Shown: positions 16,352 through 26,511 of the stretch, piece by piece
Numbering within the stretch: position 1 is the stretch's first letter
How the letters are laid out: each line of letters begins with the position of its first letter
NCBI RefSeq assembly: GCF_015477835.1
Contig: NZ_JADLQN010000001.1
Span: 620,001 to 684,000 of the forward strand
Length of the DNA stretch: 64,000 nucleotides
Direction: 5' to 3'
From: Nocardia higoensis
GTDB taxonomy: Bacteria; Actinomycetota; Actinomycetes; Mycobacteriales; Mycobacteriaceae
Notes under the pieces: model-generated
Databases searched by the model: none
What the model saw: the letters and a program-made list of their open reading frames with translations, nothing else
What the model was told of the DNA's origin: nothing
Made by a program: the position numbers and the translations under genes

Positions 16352-17868
16352 GCTTGGCCGATCAGAACACCATCCCGATCCGCATCGTCGCCCGGCACTA
16401 CCCGGTGTCGCTGGACGGTCTGCGCACCCCCGACTACGACCTGCCCACCGAGGTCATCCCCGCCTTCGCCGACTGGCCGACCGAGAAACTGCCGGTCCTG
16501 ACGACCCGCGCTCTGCAGGCAGCCGCCGAGGAAGCCGCGGGCGCGCCGCAGTCGCGGGCACGGGAACTGGCCGGGCTGGTGCGTGACATCGCCTACGTCA
16601 GTTTCGGCAAATACGGCCAATACCTGGTGACGGTGGCGACGCTGCCGCTGATCGCGCGGGTGCTCGGCGCCGCCGGGCTCGGGCTGCTCGCCATCGGCAT
16701 GTCCGCCTACTTCCTCGGCTCACTGCTCATCGACCTGGGCATCACCTCGTACATGGCCGCGCGCGTGCAGGAATCGGGCATGCAGGAATCCGGGGTGGAC
16801 AAAGGGGTGGTGAACCGCATCCGCGGCACCTACCTGGCGATCCGCGCGGGCATCCTCGCCGTGGTCGCGGTGGCGTTGGCGATCGCGGTGCTCGCGGGTG
16901 CGCCCGAGCAGTTCACCATGATCGTGCTCGGTCTGTTCGTCGGTGGCTTCTGGTCGATGTCGGAGGACTGGGTGCTCATCGGGCAGGGCCGCTTCGGCGC
17001 CTCCACCCTGTATCAGTCCGTCGCCCGTGTCGGCTATCTCGGGCTGCTGCTGGCATTGCTGCCGAGATTCCCCAGCGCGGTCATGGCCCTGCTGTGCCTG
17101 CTGGGGTCGGCGGTGGTCAGCGTCGGTTTGACCTGGTGGGATACCTGGCGCACCTTCGGTGCGCCGACCGCGCCGCGCGGGGTGTGGAAACTGGTGCGTT
17201 CGTCGGTGCCGGTGGTCAGCGGACGCCTGCTCACCACCAGCTACGGTCAGGGCGCGGCGACGGTGTACGGCACCGTGCTCGACGCGGTGTCTCTGGGCCT
17301 GTTCTCCGCGTCGGACCGGTTGGTGCGCGCGGTGCAGTCCATGCTCGACCCCATCGGTTTCGCGTTGTTGCCGCGGCTGGCCAAGCGTGGCAGCGAGGAA
17401 CGGTTCTGGCCTGATGCGGTGCGGTCGCTGGCGGTGTGTGTGGCGGTGGCGTGTGTGGCCTCGGCGGCGTTGTGGGTCGGCGCGCCGCTGCTGATCCCGG
17501 TGGTGTTCGGCGCGGAATTCGCCGACGCGGTCGCGGTGCTGCGCCTGGAGGCGTTGATCCTGCCCGCGACCACGGTGACCTCGTTCGTCACCACCGCCGT
17601 GCTGCCGGTGCGTCAGGACACCACCGGTGTGCTGATCGGCGCGATCGTGGGCACCTGTGTGGCCGGTGTGGCGCTGTTCATGGCGGTGCGCACCCATTCG
17701 ATGTGGACACTGGCGGGCGGCATCGTCGCCGCCGAATGCGCGGTGGCCCTCTGGTATCTCGCGCGCATGCGCGGACTGTTCGTGCGTGAACGCGCCGCGA
17801 GTGCCCTCGGGAGCAGTGGCCTCGGGAGCAGTGGCCTCGCGGACGCGGAAAGAAGAAGGACGCGATGA
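16348..17868 (+). CDS. Wzx-like polysaccharide flippase (MOP superfamily)
   Basis: The protein has 506 residues with about 12 hydrophobic segments from residue 75 onward (FGKYGQYLVTVATLPLIARVLGAAGLGLLA first), the pattern of polysaccharide_synt transporters. It should flip the lipid-linked repeat unit across the membrane. A soluble ~65-residue N-terminal extension (IPIRIVARHYPVSLDGLRTPDYD onward) precedes the first membrane segment and is not typical. The C-terminus has a short tandem repeat (GSSGLGSSGL). It is coupled by overlaps to the glycosyltransferases on each side. Confidence 0.88.
   Translation: MSLADQNTIPIRIVARHYPVSLDGLRTPDYDLPTEVIPAFADWPTEKLPVLTTRALQAAAEEAAGAPQSRARELAGLVRDIAYVSFGKYGQYLVTVATLPLIARVLGAAGLGLLAIGMSAYFLGSLLIDLGITSYMAARVQESGMQESGVDKGVVNRIRGTYLAIRAGILAVVAVALAIAVLAGAPEQFTMIVLGLFVGGFWSMSEDWVLIGQGRFGASTLYQSVARVGYLGLLLALLPRFPSAVMALLCLLGSAVVSVGLTWWDTWRTFGAPTAPRGVWKLVRSSVPVVSGRLLTTSYGQGAATVYGTVLDAVSLGLFSASDRLVRAVQSMLDPIGFALLPRLAKRGSEERFWPDAVRSLAVCVAVACVASAALWVGAPLLIPVVFGAEFADAVAVLRLEALILPATTVTSFVTTAVLPVRQDTTGVLIGAIVGTCVAGVALFMAVRTHSMWTLAGGIVAAECAVALWYLARMRGLFVRERAASALGSSGLGSSGLADAERRRTR
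17806..17835 (+). repeat. 15-bp perfect tandem repeat (two copies)
   Basis: CTCGGGAGCAGTGGC occurs at 17806-17820 and 17821-17835, inside the 3' end of the flippase gene. It encodes LGSSG twice, so copy number changes would keep the frame. Confidence 0.85.
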
Positions 17869-18869
17869 AGATCCTGTTCCTCGGCGACGACTGGCTCGGC
17901 AGCAATGCCCGCTCGCTCGCCGAAGGTTTCCGAGCCCTCGGCCACGAAGTGATCGTGATCGACTCCACCCCGGCGACCCTGCCGCCGCGGCTGTCGCCGT
18001 CGTGGCTGTATGCCAAAACCCATGAGCAGCGCGCCCCGTGGACCGTCGAGCGCATCCACACCCGTCTGGAGCGCGCCGCCGCGGAACTGCGCCCGGACAT
18101 GGTGTTCGGGTTCAAGTCCGTGCACCTGGACCAGCGTCGCCTGCTCGACATCCCGGCCTCGCTGCACGTGCACTACAGTCCCGACGACGTCGCCAACCCG
18201 GCCAACACGACCGCGGACTATCTGGCACACGAGTCGGAATGGGATCTGGTGGTCACCACCAAACGTCACAATGTGCCCGAACTGCTGGCACGCGGAGCCG
18301 AGGAGGCGTTGTTCGTGCGCAGCGCCTACGACCCGGCCTGGCATCACCCGGCCGCCCGGCGCAGCACCCGCCAGTTCCTCGTCGGCTTCATCGGCGCCTG
18401 CCGGCCCGACCGCCGTGACGGCATGGTGTCCCTCGCCCGCACCTACGGTGCGCAGCTGCTGGTGTGCGGGCCGGGCTGGCGGCGGGTGCGGCGGCTGCGC
18501 ACCACCCGCGCCGCCGTCACCGCCGGGGTGTACGGGGAGGACTTCTCGATGACCGTGGCCTCGGTGACCGCGAACCTGGTGCTGCTCAACTCCGCCAACC
18601 GCGACACCCACACCTGCCGCACGTTCGAAGTGCCCGCCGCGGGCGGACTGTTCGTCGGCGAACGCACCGACGAACACGCCGAGCTGCTCGAAGACGGCGC
18701 CGAAGCGTTCCTGTTCTCCAGCCGCGACGAACTCGACGAGATCCTCGAACGCTGCGCGCAGTACCCCGACCAGGTGACCAAGATCGCCGAAGCCGGGCAC
18801 CGGCGCATCGTCGAGGGCGAGCACACCTACACCGACCGGGCGAGGGAGATCCTGCGTGCCCTTCAGTAG
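17865..18869 (+). CDS. CgeB-like glycosyltransferase
   Basis: The 334-residue protein begins MKILFLGDDWLGSNARSLAEGFRALGHEV. Its C-terminal half has FLVGFIGACRPDRRDGMVSLAR, VTANLVLLNSANRDTHTCRTFEVPAAGGLFV and FSSRDELDEILERC, the arrangement of the CgeB/Glyco_trans_1_2 group. These are GT-B enzymes that modify surface or secondary-metabolite glycans. Donor and acceptor are unknown. Start and stop overlap both neighbours. Confidence 0.8.
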   Translation: MKILFLGDDWLGSNARSLAEGFRALGHEVIVIDSTPATLPPRLSPSWLYAKTHEQRAPWTVERIHTRLERAAAELRPDMVFGFKSVHLDQRRLLDIPASLHVHYSPDDVANPANTTADYLAHESEWDLVVTTKRHNVPELLARGAEEALFVRSAYDPAWHHPAARRSTRQFLVGFIGACRPDRRDGMVSLARTYGAQLLVCGPGWRRVRRLRTTRAAVTAGVYGEDFSMTVASVTANLVLLNSANRDTHTCRTFEVPAAGGLFVGERTDEHAELLEDGAEAFLFSSRDELDEILERCAQYPDQVTKIAEAGHRRIVEGEHTYTDRAREILRALQ

Positions 18870-20259
18870 TGTGCCGGGCCTCGGTGATGTACTCGGCAAC
18901 GGCCCGTTGCTGGTCGTGGTCGCCGCGCTCGTGACGATGGTCGTCGCCGGACTGCTGGTCTCCGGTGTGCTGCGGGTGCTGCTGATCGCCCAGGCGGTGT
19001 ACTGGTCGATGTCGTATGTGGCGCGCCCGGTGCTGCTGCTGGTGGTGCGGCCCGAACCGCACTTCGGCGACAACATCGCCGATCCGCGGCTGTCGGAGAT
19101 CGGCTACGACATCGGCATCGAAGGCGCGCTCGAGCCGGTCGCGTTCGGACTGTCGGTGTACGCCGCGCTCGTGCTGGCCTACGCGATATGGGCGCGGCCG
19201 CGCGAACGCACCCGCCGGGCGGCCCTGGCAGGCGACCCCGACTTCATCGCCACCCTGTGGGCGCTGTACGCGCTGGGCACCCTCGCACGGCTGGCCAGTG
19301 TCGCGGGCGGCACCGCCGGGCAGGCCGGTGAAGTGGAAAGCGCCTCACCGCTGTTGAGCCTGCTCACCATGCCCGCCACCCTCGGCGCGGTGGGACTGCT
19401 GGTGTTCGCGCGTCCGGCCACCCACCACGCCAACCTGGCTGTCCTCGGATTCCTGGTGCTGGGTGAACTGTGGTGGACCACCGCTATCTCCTCCAAGACC
19501 CCGATCCTGGGTGCGGCATTGGCGATCGCGGTGCGTTTCGCCCTCACCGGCTGGACGCGCGCGAAGGTCGGTGGTATCGCGGCGGTGTCAGTGCTGGGCA
19601 TCGTCGGATTCGACTGGTTGCAGTCGCTCAAGACAACCCCGTATCTGAAAGCCGAAGCCGCCAACATCGATTCCGCCTACCCGGAGACGGTGCGTCCGTT
19701 CCTGAGCCTGCTGCGCCGCTTCGACCTGCTCGAAGCCGCCACCGACGCCTACTATCTGGGGCCGAGCTCGTGGCTGAGCGCCGGTGAGGTGATCGGACAC
19801 CTGGGCAGAGCGATGGTGCCCAGCCAACTGCTCACCACGGAGAAACTGCACGCGGGCACCGCGTGGGCGGCGCAGGTGCGCGGCGCGTCGGTGGACATGA
19901 GTCAGGTGTCGGTGTCGCTGGCCGAAGGCAATGTCGCCGAGGGCTACGTCCTGGGCGGGCACACCGGCGTCGTCATCGGCATGGTGTTCACCGCCGTCGT
20001 CCTGATCGGCTGGGGGCGGTCGCTGTATGCCGGGCACCTGGTGCCGGTGTTGTTCGGGGTGGCGCTCATCGAGGTGCCGGTGGTGTTCGAGCGCGGGATG
20101 CTCGGCAGCGCCGAAACCCTCGGCAAGTATCTGCAAGTCGTCGTGCTGGCCTGGCTGACCCGTCTCGCGGTGGGTTACTGGCGCCGGCATCGGGAACGGA
20201 TCACCGTGCCGCCGACGCGGCCGGAACCGGCGATCGTTGGGAGTGAAGAAAACCGATGA
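18856..20259 (+). CDS. Multi-pass membrane protein, probable polysaccharide polymerase (Wzy-like)
   Basis: This 467-residue protein has about 10 membrane segments, from PLLVVVAALVTMVVAGLLVSG near residue 16 to VPVLFGVALIEVPVVF near 395. A long extracytoplasmic-looking loop lies in the second half (about 270-370). Wzy polymerases have this topology and little sequence conservation, so the assignment rests on topology plus position between a glycosyltransferase and the chain-length protein, and on the lack of any other polymerase in the locus. GTG 18856 overlaps the preceding gene by 14 nt. Confidence 0.65.
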   Translation: MPFSSVPGLGDVLGNGPLLVVVAALVTMVVAGLLVSGVLRVLLIAQAVYWSMSYVARPVLLLVVRPEPHFGDNIADPRLSEIGYDIGIEGALEPVAFGLSVYAALVLAYAIWARPRERTRRAALAGDPDFIATLWALYALGTLARLASVAGGTAGQAGEVESASPLLSLLTMPATLGAVGLLVFARPATHHANLAVLGFLVLGELWWTTAISSKTPILGAALAIAVRFALTGWTRAKVGGIAAVSVLGIVGFDWLQSLKTTPYLKAEAANIDSAYPETVRPFLSLLRRFDLLEAATDAYYLGPSSWLSAGEVIGHLGRAMVPSQLLTTEKLHAGTAWAAQVRGASVDMSQVSVSLAEGNVAEGYVLGGHTGVVIGMVFTAVVLIGWGRSLYAGHLVPVLFGVALIEVPVVFERGMLGSAETLGKYLQVVVLAWLTRLAVGYWRRHRERITVPPTRPEPAIVGSEENR

Positions 20260-21800
20260 TGGAACTGCCCGACTATCTGCGTATCGCGCGCCGCCGCTGG
20301 CCGATACTGCTCGCCGGACCGGCGCTGGGTATCGGCCTGGCCGCCTACCAGGTGCAGGCGACCCCCCAGACCTACACCGCCTCCAGCAGCATGTATGTCT
20401 CCATGGCCACCGGCACCTCGGTCGCCGACTCCTACCAGGGTGGGCTGGCCGCCCAGCAGCGCGTGCGGTCCTATCTCGAGTTGGTCACCAGCGACACCGT
20501 CGTCGACCGGGTCATCGGCCAGCTGTCCCTCGACACCAGTCGCGGGGAACTGGCCGCGCAGATCGGCGCGGACTCCCCGCCGGCGACGACCCTGCTGCAG
20601 GTCTATGTCTCCGACGAGAATCCTGAACGCGCCCGCGTCATCGCCGACGAAGTCGTCTCCCAGATGCGCGCCCTGATCGACGATCTGGAAACCATCGAAC
20701 GCAGCGCCGCCCCGGCGGCCCGCGTCGCCGTCGTCGACCGCGCCGAACTGCCCACCGAACCTGACGGTGGTGGCGGCACCAGCCTGCTGGCCGCCGGCGC
20801 GGTCGGCGGGCTGATGCTCGGCGCGATCGCGGCCTACCTGCTCGAACGGTTCTCCCGCAGGCCACGCGACCTCGACGACCTCGAACCGTTCGGTGTGCCG
20901 CTGCTGGGAACCGTCGACCTCGGCGGCGCCGCCGAAACCGCGGGCCTGCGGGCCGTGCGTGCCCGCCTGCCCGAAACCGCAACCCCCCTGCTGGTCACCG
21001 GAGCGGGCGCGGGCAGCGCACCGGGGTTCGCCGCCGCGCTGGCCGCGGCGCTGGCCGCCACCGGCCGCCGGGTGTTGCTCATCGACGCCGACACCACCGG
21101 CGCGGGCACCACCACACTGCTGCCCGTCACCGCCGGGGATTGGCCGATCCGGGAATCGGCGACCCTGCACCGAACCACCGTCGCCGCCGGACACGACTAC
21201 CTCGAGAACGCCACCCTGCGCACCACCAAGATCGACCTGCGCACCATCCCCGCCGCCGTGCCCGCCGACGAACCCACCAGCGGCCCCCGCATCCCCGGCG
21301 GACTGGACCTGGTGCTGCGCGGAGAAGCCCGCCTCGACGACACCACGACCAGTTGGGCCGCGCGCGGCATCACCGTGCTCACCCTCGGCGCCGCCGACGC
21401 CCGCACCCCCGACTTGATCGCCTCGGCGCGCTTCACCGCCCTGCTCGCCGACGCCGCGCAACGCTACGACCACGTGATCGTCGAAACCGCCGCCCCCGGT
21501 GCCGCCGCCGAAGCCGCCGCGGTGGCCGCGCGCAGCGCCGGTGTCCTCGCGGTCACCGTGCTCGGCGCCGCCACCACCCCACGGCTCGAACAGGACCTGG
21601 CCGTGCTGAAGGCAGCGGGCGCCCAGATCACCGGCCTGGTCGCCGTGCCGTCCCGGCGCACCCTGTGGCAGCGGCTGTCCCGCCGCGACACCGCCACCCC
21701 CGTGCCACCCGTCGCCACACCGCAGGCCGTCCCCGCCCCGGCCGTCGCGACAGGCGCACCGGCCATGGTCGAGGCCGCAGGTCCCGGGCAGGTCCGATGA
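20256..21800 (+). CDS. Wzz-like chain-length protein fused to a degenerate tyrosine-kinase-like domain
   Basis: The 514 residues comprise a Wzz-type unit and a fused BY-kinase-like domain. The Wzz unit has a cytoplasmic start (ELPDYLRIARRRWPILLAG), a first membrane helix at about 17-36, an extracellular helical part, and a second helix LLAAGAVGGLMLGAIAAYLLERF at about 172-194. In the kinase-like domain Walker A is replaced by TGAGAGSAPGFAAALA, lacking the P-loop Lys-Ser/Thr. The following RVLLIDAD (Walker A') is kept, and there is no C-terminal tyrosine cluster. It probably sets polymer length without ATP-dependent autophosphorylation. It is coupled to the genes on both sides by ATGA. Confidence 0.82.
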   Translation: MMELPDYLRIARRRWPILLAGPALGIGLAAYQVQATPQTYTASSSMYVSMATGTSVADSYQGGLAAQQRVRSYLELVTSDTVVDRVIGQLSLDTSRGELAAQIGADSPPATTLLQVYVSDENPERARVIADEVVSQMRALIDDLETIERSAAPAARVAVVDRAELPTEPDGGGGTSLLAAGAVGGLMLGAIAAYLLERFSRRPRDLDDLEPFGVPLLGTVDLGGAAETAGLRAVRARLPETATPLLVTGAGAGSAPGFAAALAAALAATGRRVLLIDADTTGAGTTTLLPVTAGDWPIRESATLHRTTVAAGHDYLENATLRTTKIDLRTIPAAVPADEPTSGPRIPGGLDLVLRGEARLDDTTTSWAARGITVLTLGAADARTPDLIASARFTALLADAAQRYDHVIVETAAPGAAAEAAAVAARSAGVLAVTVLGAATTPRLEQDLAVLKAAGAQITGLVAVPSRRTLWQRLSRRDTATPVPPVATPQAVPAPAVATGAPAMVEAAGPGQVR

Positions 21801-23128
21801 CCGGACTCCGACGCCGCCACCTGCTCGCCGCCGGACTCGGCATCGCCGCGGTGCCGATCGCCTCCTGCAACGCCCAGGAGCCCACCGGCCCCATGCCACC
21901 GGGAGGAACCGCCGTGCGCAACATCCGTGACTTCGGCGCCGTCGGCGACGGCAAGGCCGATGACACCGCCGCCCTGGCCGAGGCCGCCCGCACCGACGGG
22001 CCGCCGCCGGTGATCTACCTGCCCGCCGGCGACTACAAAGTGACCGCCTTCCCCGAACTGCCCGATTACGCCGTCGTCTACGGAGACGGCGCCGACGTGA
22101 CCACCGTGTTCTGCGAAACCGACACCACCCTGGTCACCCTGCGCAACAAGCAGCGGGTCCGGTTCGCGCGCATGGGTTTCTACCTCACCGGCCCCGAAGC
22201 GACCGCCATCCAGCTCAGCGAATGCTTCCGCTGCAGCTTCGACACCGTGCTCGTGCGCGGCAACCACCTCGGCGACAACATGCCCCGCTACCTCCGCCAA
22301 CGCGGCATCGTGCTGGAAGCCAACACCGGCGGCACCTCCTTCGTCGACTGCGACATCAACAACTTCGGGATCGGGCTGAGCACCTCCTGCATCCAGAATT
22401 ACGTCACCTCTTCGAAGTTCACCAGCAACCGCATCGGTGTCCTCGGCGTCGGCACCGACGACCACGCCGCCGGCCTGTCGATCACCAACTCCGAGTTCGT
22501 CTCCGACACCGACCCGGGCACCACCGACAGGCACCTGCTCATCGACGGCGCCGCCGCCAACTGGTGGCTGACCAACGTGTGGTTCGAAGGCGCCGAAGTC
22601 GCCGTGCAGGTGGGGGCGGCCGGACGCGGCGGGCCCGCCCAATTCGGCATGATCAACTGCAAAGTCGCAGGCCGCACCGCCTGCGTCGAGCTGAACCACT
22701 GCCGCCAGCCGTATCTGGCCAATATCGCCTTCGACCCCGACCCCGGCCACAGCCCCGCCGAACTGCGCATCGATCCCGCGGGCTGCCCCGAAGGCACCGC
22801 CGTCAACCTCATCTCCAGCGCGGGGGAGGATCTCGATTCGCGAGTGTTCCCCGACCACTGGCAGGTCATCGGACGCGGTCGCGTGCACCGGCCCACCTTT
22901 ACCGGCACCGTCACCGCCCAAGGCGCGGGCGACGCCGAGATCCTGCGCGCCCGCTCCCAGGACGGCACCGCCGTCGCGTCCGTGCTCGCCTCCGGTGCCT
23001 ACGTCTCCGACCGCGCCGACGCCGGAGTGGTGCTGCGCGACGGCGAAGGCGGCTACTGGCGGCTCGTCGTAGCCCCCAACGGTGCGCTGACCACCGCGCC
23101 CCTGGGCAAGGACCGGCCGGCCCGCTGA
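21797..23128 (+). CDS. Tat-exported lipoprotein with pectate-lyase-type beta-helix
   Basis: The 443-residue protein starts MTGLRRRHLLAAGLGIAAVPIASCNAQ, combining a twin-arginine motif with a lipobox (IASC, Cys about residue 24). It should therefore be exported folded and lipid-anchored. IRDFGAVGDGKADDTAALAEAA, the signature of the pectate-lyase-superfamily right-handed beta-helix, follows. Turns such as FVDCDINNFGIGLSTSC and LSITNSEFVSD then build the helix. Its place in a polysaccharide operon suggests it trims, binds or epimerises the product outside the cell. The catalytic residues cannot be assigned. Confidence 0.85.
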   Translation: MTGLRRRHLLAAGLGIAAVPIASCNAQEPTGPMPPGGTAVRNIRDFGAVGDGKADDTAALAEAARTDGPPPVIYLPAGDYKVTAFPELPDYAVVYGDGADVTTVFCETDTTLVTLRNKQRVRFARMGFYLTGPEATAIQLSECFRCSFDTVLVRGNHLGDNMPRYLRQRGIVLEANTGGTSFVDCDINNFGIGLSTSCIQNYVTSSKFTSNRIGVLGVGTDDHAAGLSITNSEFVSDTDPGTTDRHLLIDGAAANWWLTNVWFEGAEVAVQVGAAGRGGPAQFGMINCKVAGRTACVELNHCRQPYLANIAFDPDPGHSPAELRIDPAGCPEGTAVNLISSAGEDLDSRVFPDHWQVIGRGRVHRPTFTGTVTAQGAGDAEILRARSQDGTAVASVLASGAYVSDRADAGVVLRDGEGGYWRLVVAPNGALTTAPLGKDRPAR

Positions 23129-23132
23129 CGCG

Positions 23133-23726
23133 ATGAGCACCACGCCGGGCACCACCCCACCCCGCCGCGGCAGGCTCAGCCTGCCCGGCCCGCTGGGCGT
23201 ACTGCGCCTTCCGCTGGCCGTCGTGGCCGCGGTCCTCGCCGTCGCCGTCGCCGGGCTACCGGTGTTCGTACACCCCCAGATCGATCCGCTGCGCCCCGCC
23301 GACGCCATCGTGGTGCTCGGCGGAACCCCGTACGAACGCTTCGACATCGGCGTCGACCTCGCACGGGCGGGACTGGCTCCGGAACTGCTGATCGCCGCCT
23401 CCACCGGTCTGGACGACCCGCTGATGGACCGCTACTGCCGTGGCGGATACCCGTTCCGGGTGCAGTGTTTCGAACCGCGCCCGTGGACCACCCAGGGCGA
23501 GGCCCAGGAGATCCGCCGCCGCGCCGAATCAGGCGGGTGGCGTCACATCATCGTCGTCACCTTCACCCCGCACGTCTCCCGCGCCCGCTACATCATCGGC
23601 AAATGCTTCGACGGCGAACTCACCATGGTCGCCAGCCCCGCCCCGACCGGCCTGGCCTACCAGGCGTGGATGTATCTGCGCCAGAGCGCCGGCTATCTGC
23701 GGGCCTTCACCGAGACCGGCTGCTGA
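23133..23726 (+). CDS. YdcF/ElyC (DUF218) family membrane-anchored protein
   Basis: This 197-residue protein has one N-terminal membrane helix (LAVVAAVLAVAVAGLPVFV, about residues 28-46) followed by the DUF218 core: ADAIVVLGGTPYERFDIGVDLARAG, PWTTQGEAQEIRRRAESGGWRHIIVVT and SRARYIIGKCF. Relatives such as ElyC and SanA influence envelope polysaccharide and lipid-carrier metabolism, but no reaction is established. It lies 4 bp after the beta-helix gene. Confidence 0.82.
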   Translation: MSTTPGTTPPRRGRLSLPGPLGVLRLPLAVVAAVLAVAVAGLPVFVHPQIDPLRPADAIVVLGGTPYERFDIGVDLARAGLAPELLIAASTGLDDPLMDRYCRGGYPFRVQCFEPRPWTTQGEAQEIRRRAESGGWRHIIVVTFTPHVSRARYIIGKCFDGELTMVASPAPTGLAYQAWMYLRQSAGYLRAFTETGC

Positions 23727-23747
23727 GGCGAAAGAGGAAACCCCGCT

Positions 23748-25090
<1,343 letters not shown>

Positions 25091-25094
<4 letters not shown>

Positions 25095-25363
25095 GCCTGC
25101 GTTCCACCGCCACCGCCACCGCCACCGCCACCGGAACCGGAACCGGAACCGGAACCGGATACGCCGCTGCCGCCGCACCGCCCGGGCTGCCGCACCGCAG
25201 CCGACGACAGTCGCCTCCGCTACACCGGCGGTCGCACGCCGACGCGCCGGCCACCGCAGTGTGCGCTGCGCGTCCTCGACACCTGTTGCCCGAGGCATCG
25301 CCCGCACCGCACCTCACCCCCGGCACACGACGAGCCCGCAGCGCACAGGAGAACCCGCAATGA
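25091..25363 (+). CDS. Small repeat-rich reading frame coupled to both neighbours
   Basis: A 90-residue frame starts with ATG in an ATGA overlap with the aminotransferase and ends with TGA in an ATGA overlap with the next glycosyltransferase. Exact coupling at both ends is the main reason to call it coding. Its N-terminus is made by hexanucleotide repeats (alternating Thr-Ala then Thr-Gly), and the rest is Arg/Pro/His-rich (PHRSRRQSPPLHRRSHADA). I recognise no family, signal peptide or membrane segment. It could be a small protein, a translated linker that keeps ribosomes moving to the next gene, or a gene remnant. Confidence 0.4.
25106..25159 (+). repeat. Hexanucleotide repeats (4 x ACCGCC, 5 x ACCGGA)
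   Basis: Units ACCGCC at 25106-25129 run straight into units ACCGGA at 25130-25159. Six-base units keep the reading frame, so copy-number slippage would change length, not on/off state. Confidence 0.9.
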
Positions 25364-26487
25364 CCGAGCCGCGCATCGCGATCGTGCACGAACGCTTCAC
25401 CGAATACGGTGGATCCGAAGCCGTGGTCGGCGAATTCGCGCGCACTTGGCCCCAAGCGCCGGTGTTCGCGCCGCTGGTCGACGCCGACCGCGCGCCCGCC
25501 GTCGCGCACCCGTCGTGGGACACCATCACCGGCACCTGGCTCGATCACGTCCACGCCGCCACCGGCCGCCGCTCCCACGCGCCGCTGCTGCCGCTGATGC
25601 CCGCGGCGCTGCGCGGGCTGCCGCTGCGCCGCGGCTACGACGCCGTCGTGATCAGCCACCACTCCTTCGCGGTGCAGGCGGCACTGGCCACCGACGCACC
25701 CGTGATCGCCTACGTGCACAGCCCCGCCCGCTGGGCGTGGGACCCCGCCTTCCGCGCCCGCGAAGCAGGCGGACTCGCCGGCCGCACCGCGCTGGCGGCC
25801 CTGGGGGTCCTCGCCCGGCGCGCCGAACTCGCCGCCGTTCCGCACCTCACCGCCGTCGTCGCCAACTCCCAGGCCGTCGCCGCCCGCGTCCGCGACTGGT
25901 GGGGGCTGCCCGCCGATGTGGTCAATCCGCCTGTGCGGCTGGACCGGTTCGCACCCGACCCGACCGTCACCCGCGAGGACTTCCTGCTCTTCGCCGGCCG
26001 CCTCGTCCCCTACAAGCGACCCGACCTGGCCGTGCGCGCCGCCCAGCGCAGCGGCCGCCGCCTCGTCGTCGTCGGCGACGGCCGCTACCGTCGCCAACTC
26101 GAAACCCTCGCGGGCCCCGAAACCACCTTCCTCGGCGCCGCCCCCGACGACGTCCTGCTCGACATGTACCGCCGCTGCCACGCCCTGCTCATGCCCGGCG
26201 TCGAAGACTTCGGCATCGTCCCCGTCGAAGCCATGGCCTGCGGCACACCGGTGATCGCGGTCGGGGAGGGCGGCGCGCTGGACACCGTGCTGCCCGGCCT
26301 CAGCGGAGCGCACATCCCGCACGGCACCGACGATGAAGTCGTGGACGGTTTCGCCGCCGTGCTCGCCGACCCCACCAGCACCGACCTCGACCCCGGCAAG
26401 ATCCGCGCGCACGCCGAATCGTTCGGCCCCGAAGCGTTCCGTTCCAGGATGGCGCGGGTGGTCGACGGCGTGCTGGCCGGGCGCTGA
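25360..26487 (+). CDS. Family 4 glycosyltransferase, last gene of the polysaccharide run
   Basis: The 375-residue GT-B enzyme starts MTEPRIAIVHERFTEYGGSEAVVGEFA, typical of mannosyl-/rhamnosyl-transferase-like GT4 proteins. VIAYVHSPARWAWDP, VVNPPVRLDRF, LLFAGRLVPYKRPDLAVRA and ALLMPGVEDFGIVPVEAMACGTPVIA (with the E-x7-E motif) follow. The frame is open upstream, but ATG 25360 has an AGGAG ribosome site and overlaps the preceding stop. It should add a sugar to the same repeat unit. It converges on the minus-strand hydrolase with a 24-bp gap. Confidence 0.9.
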   Translation: MTEPRIAIVHERFTEYGGSEAVVGEFARTWPQAPVFAPLVDADRAPAVAHPSWDTITGTWLDHVHAATGRRSHAPLLPLMPAALRGLPLRRGYDAVVISHHSFAVQAALATDAPVIAYVHSPARWAWDPAFRAREAGGLAGRTALAALGVLARRAELAAVPHLTAVVANSQAVAARVRDWWGLPADVVNPPVRLDRFAPDPTVTREDFLLFAGRLVPYKRPDLAVRAAQRSGRRLVVVGDGRYRRQLETLAGPETTFLGAAPDDVLLDMYRRCHALLMPGVEDFGIVPVEAMACGTPVIAVGEGGALDTVLPGLSGAHIPHGTDDEVVDGFAAVLADPTSTDLDPGKIRAHAESFGPEAFRSRMARVVDGVLAGR

Positions 26488-26511
26488 CCGCGAGACAGGA
26501 CAGCTGTCACA

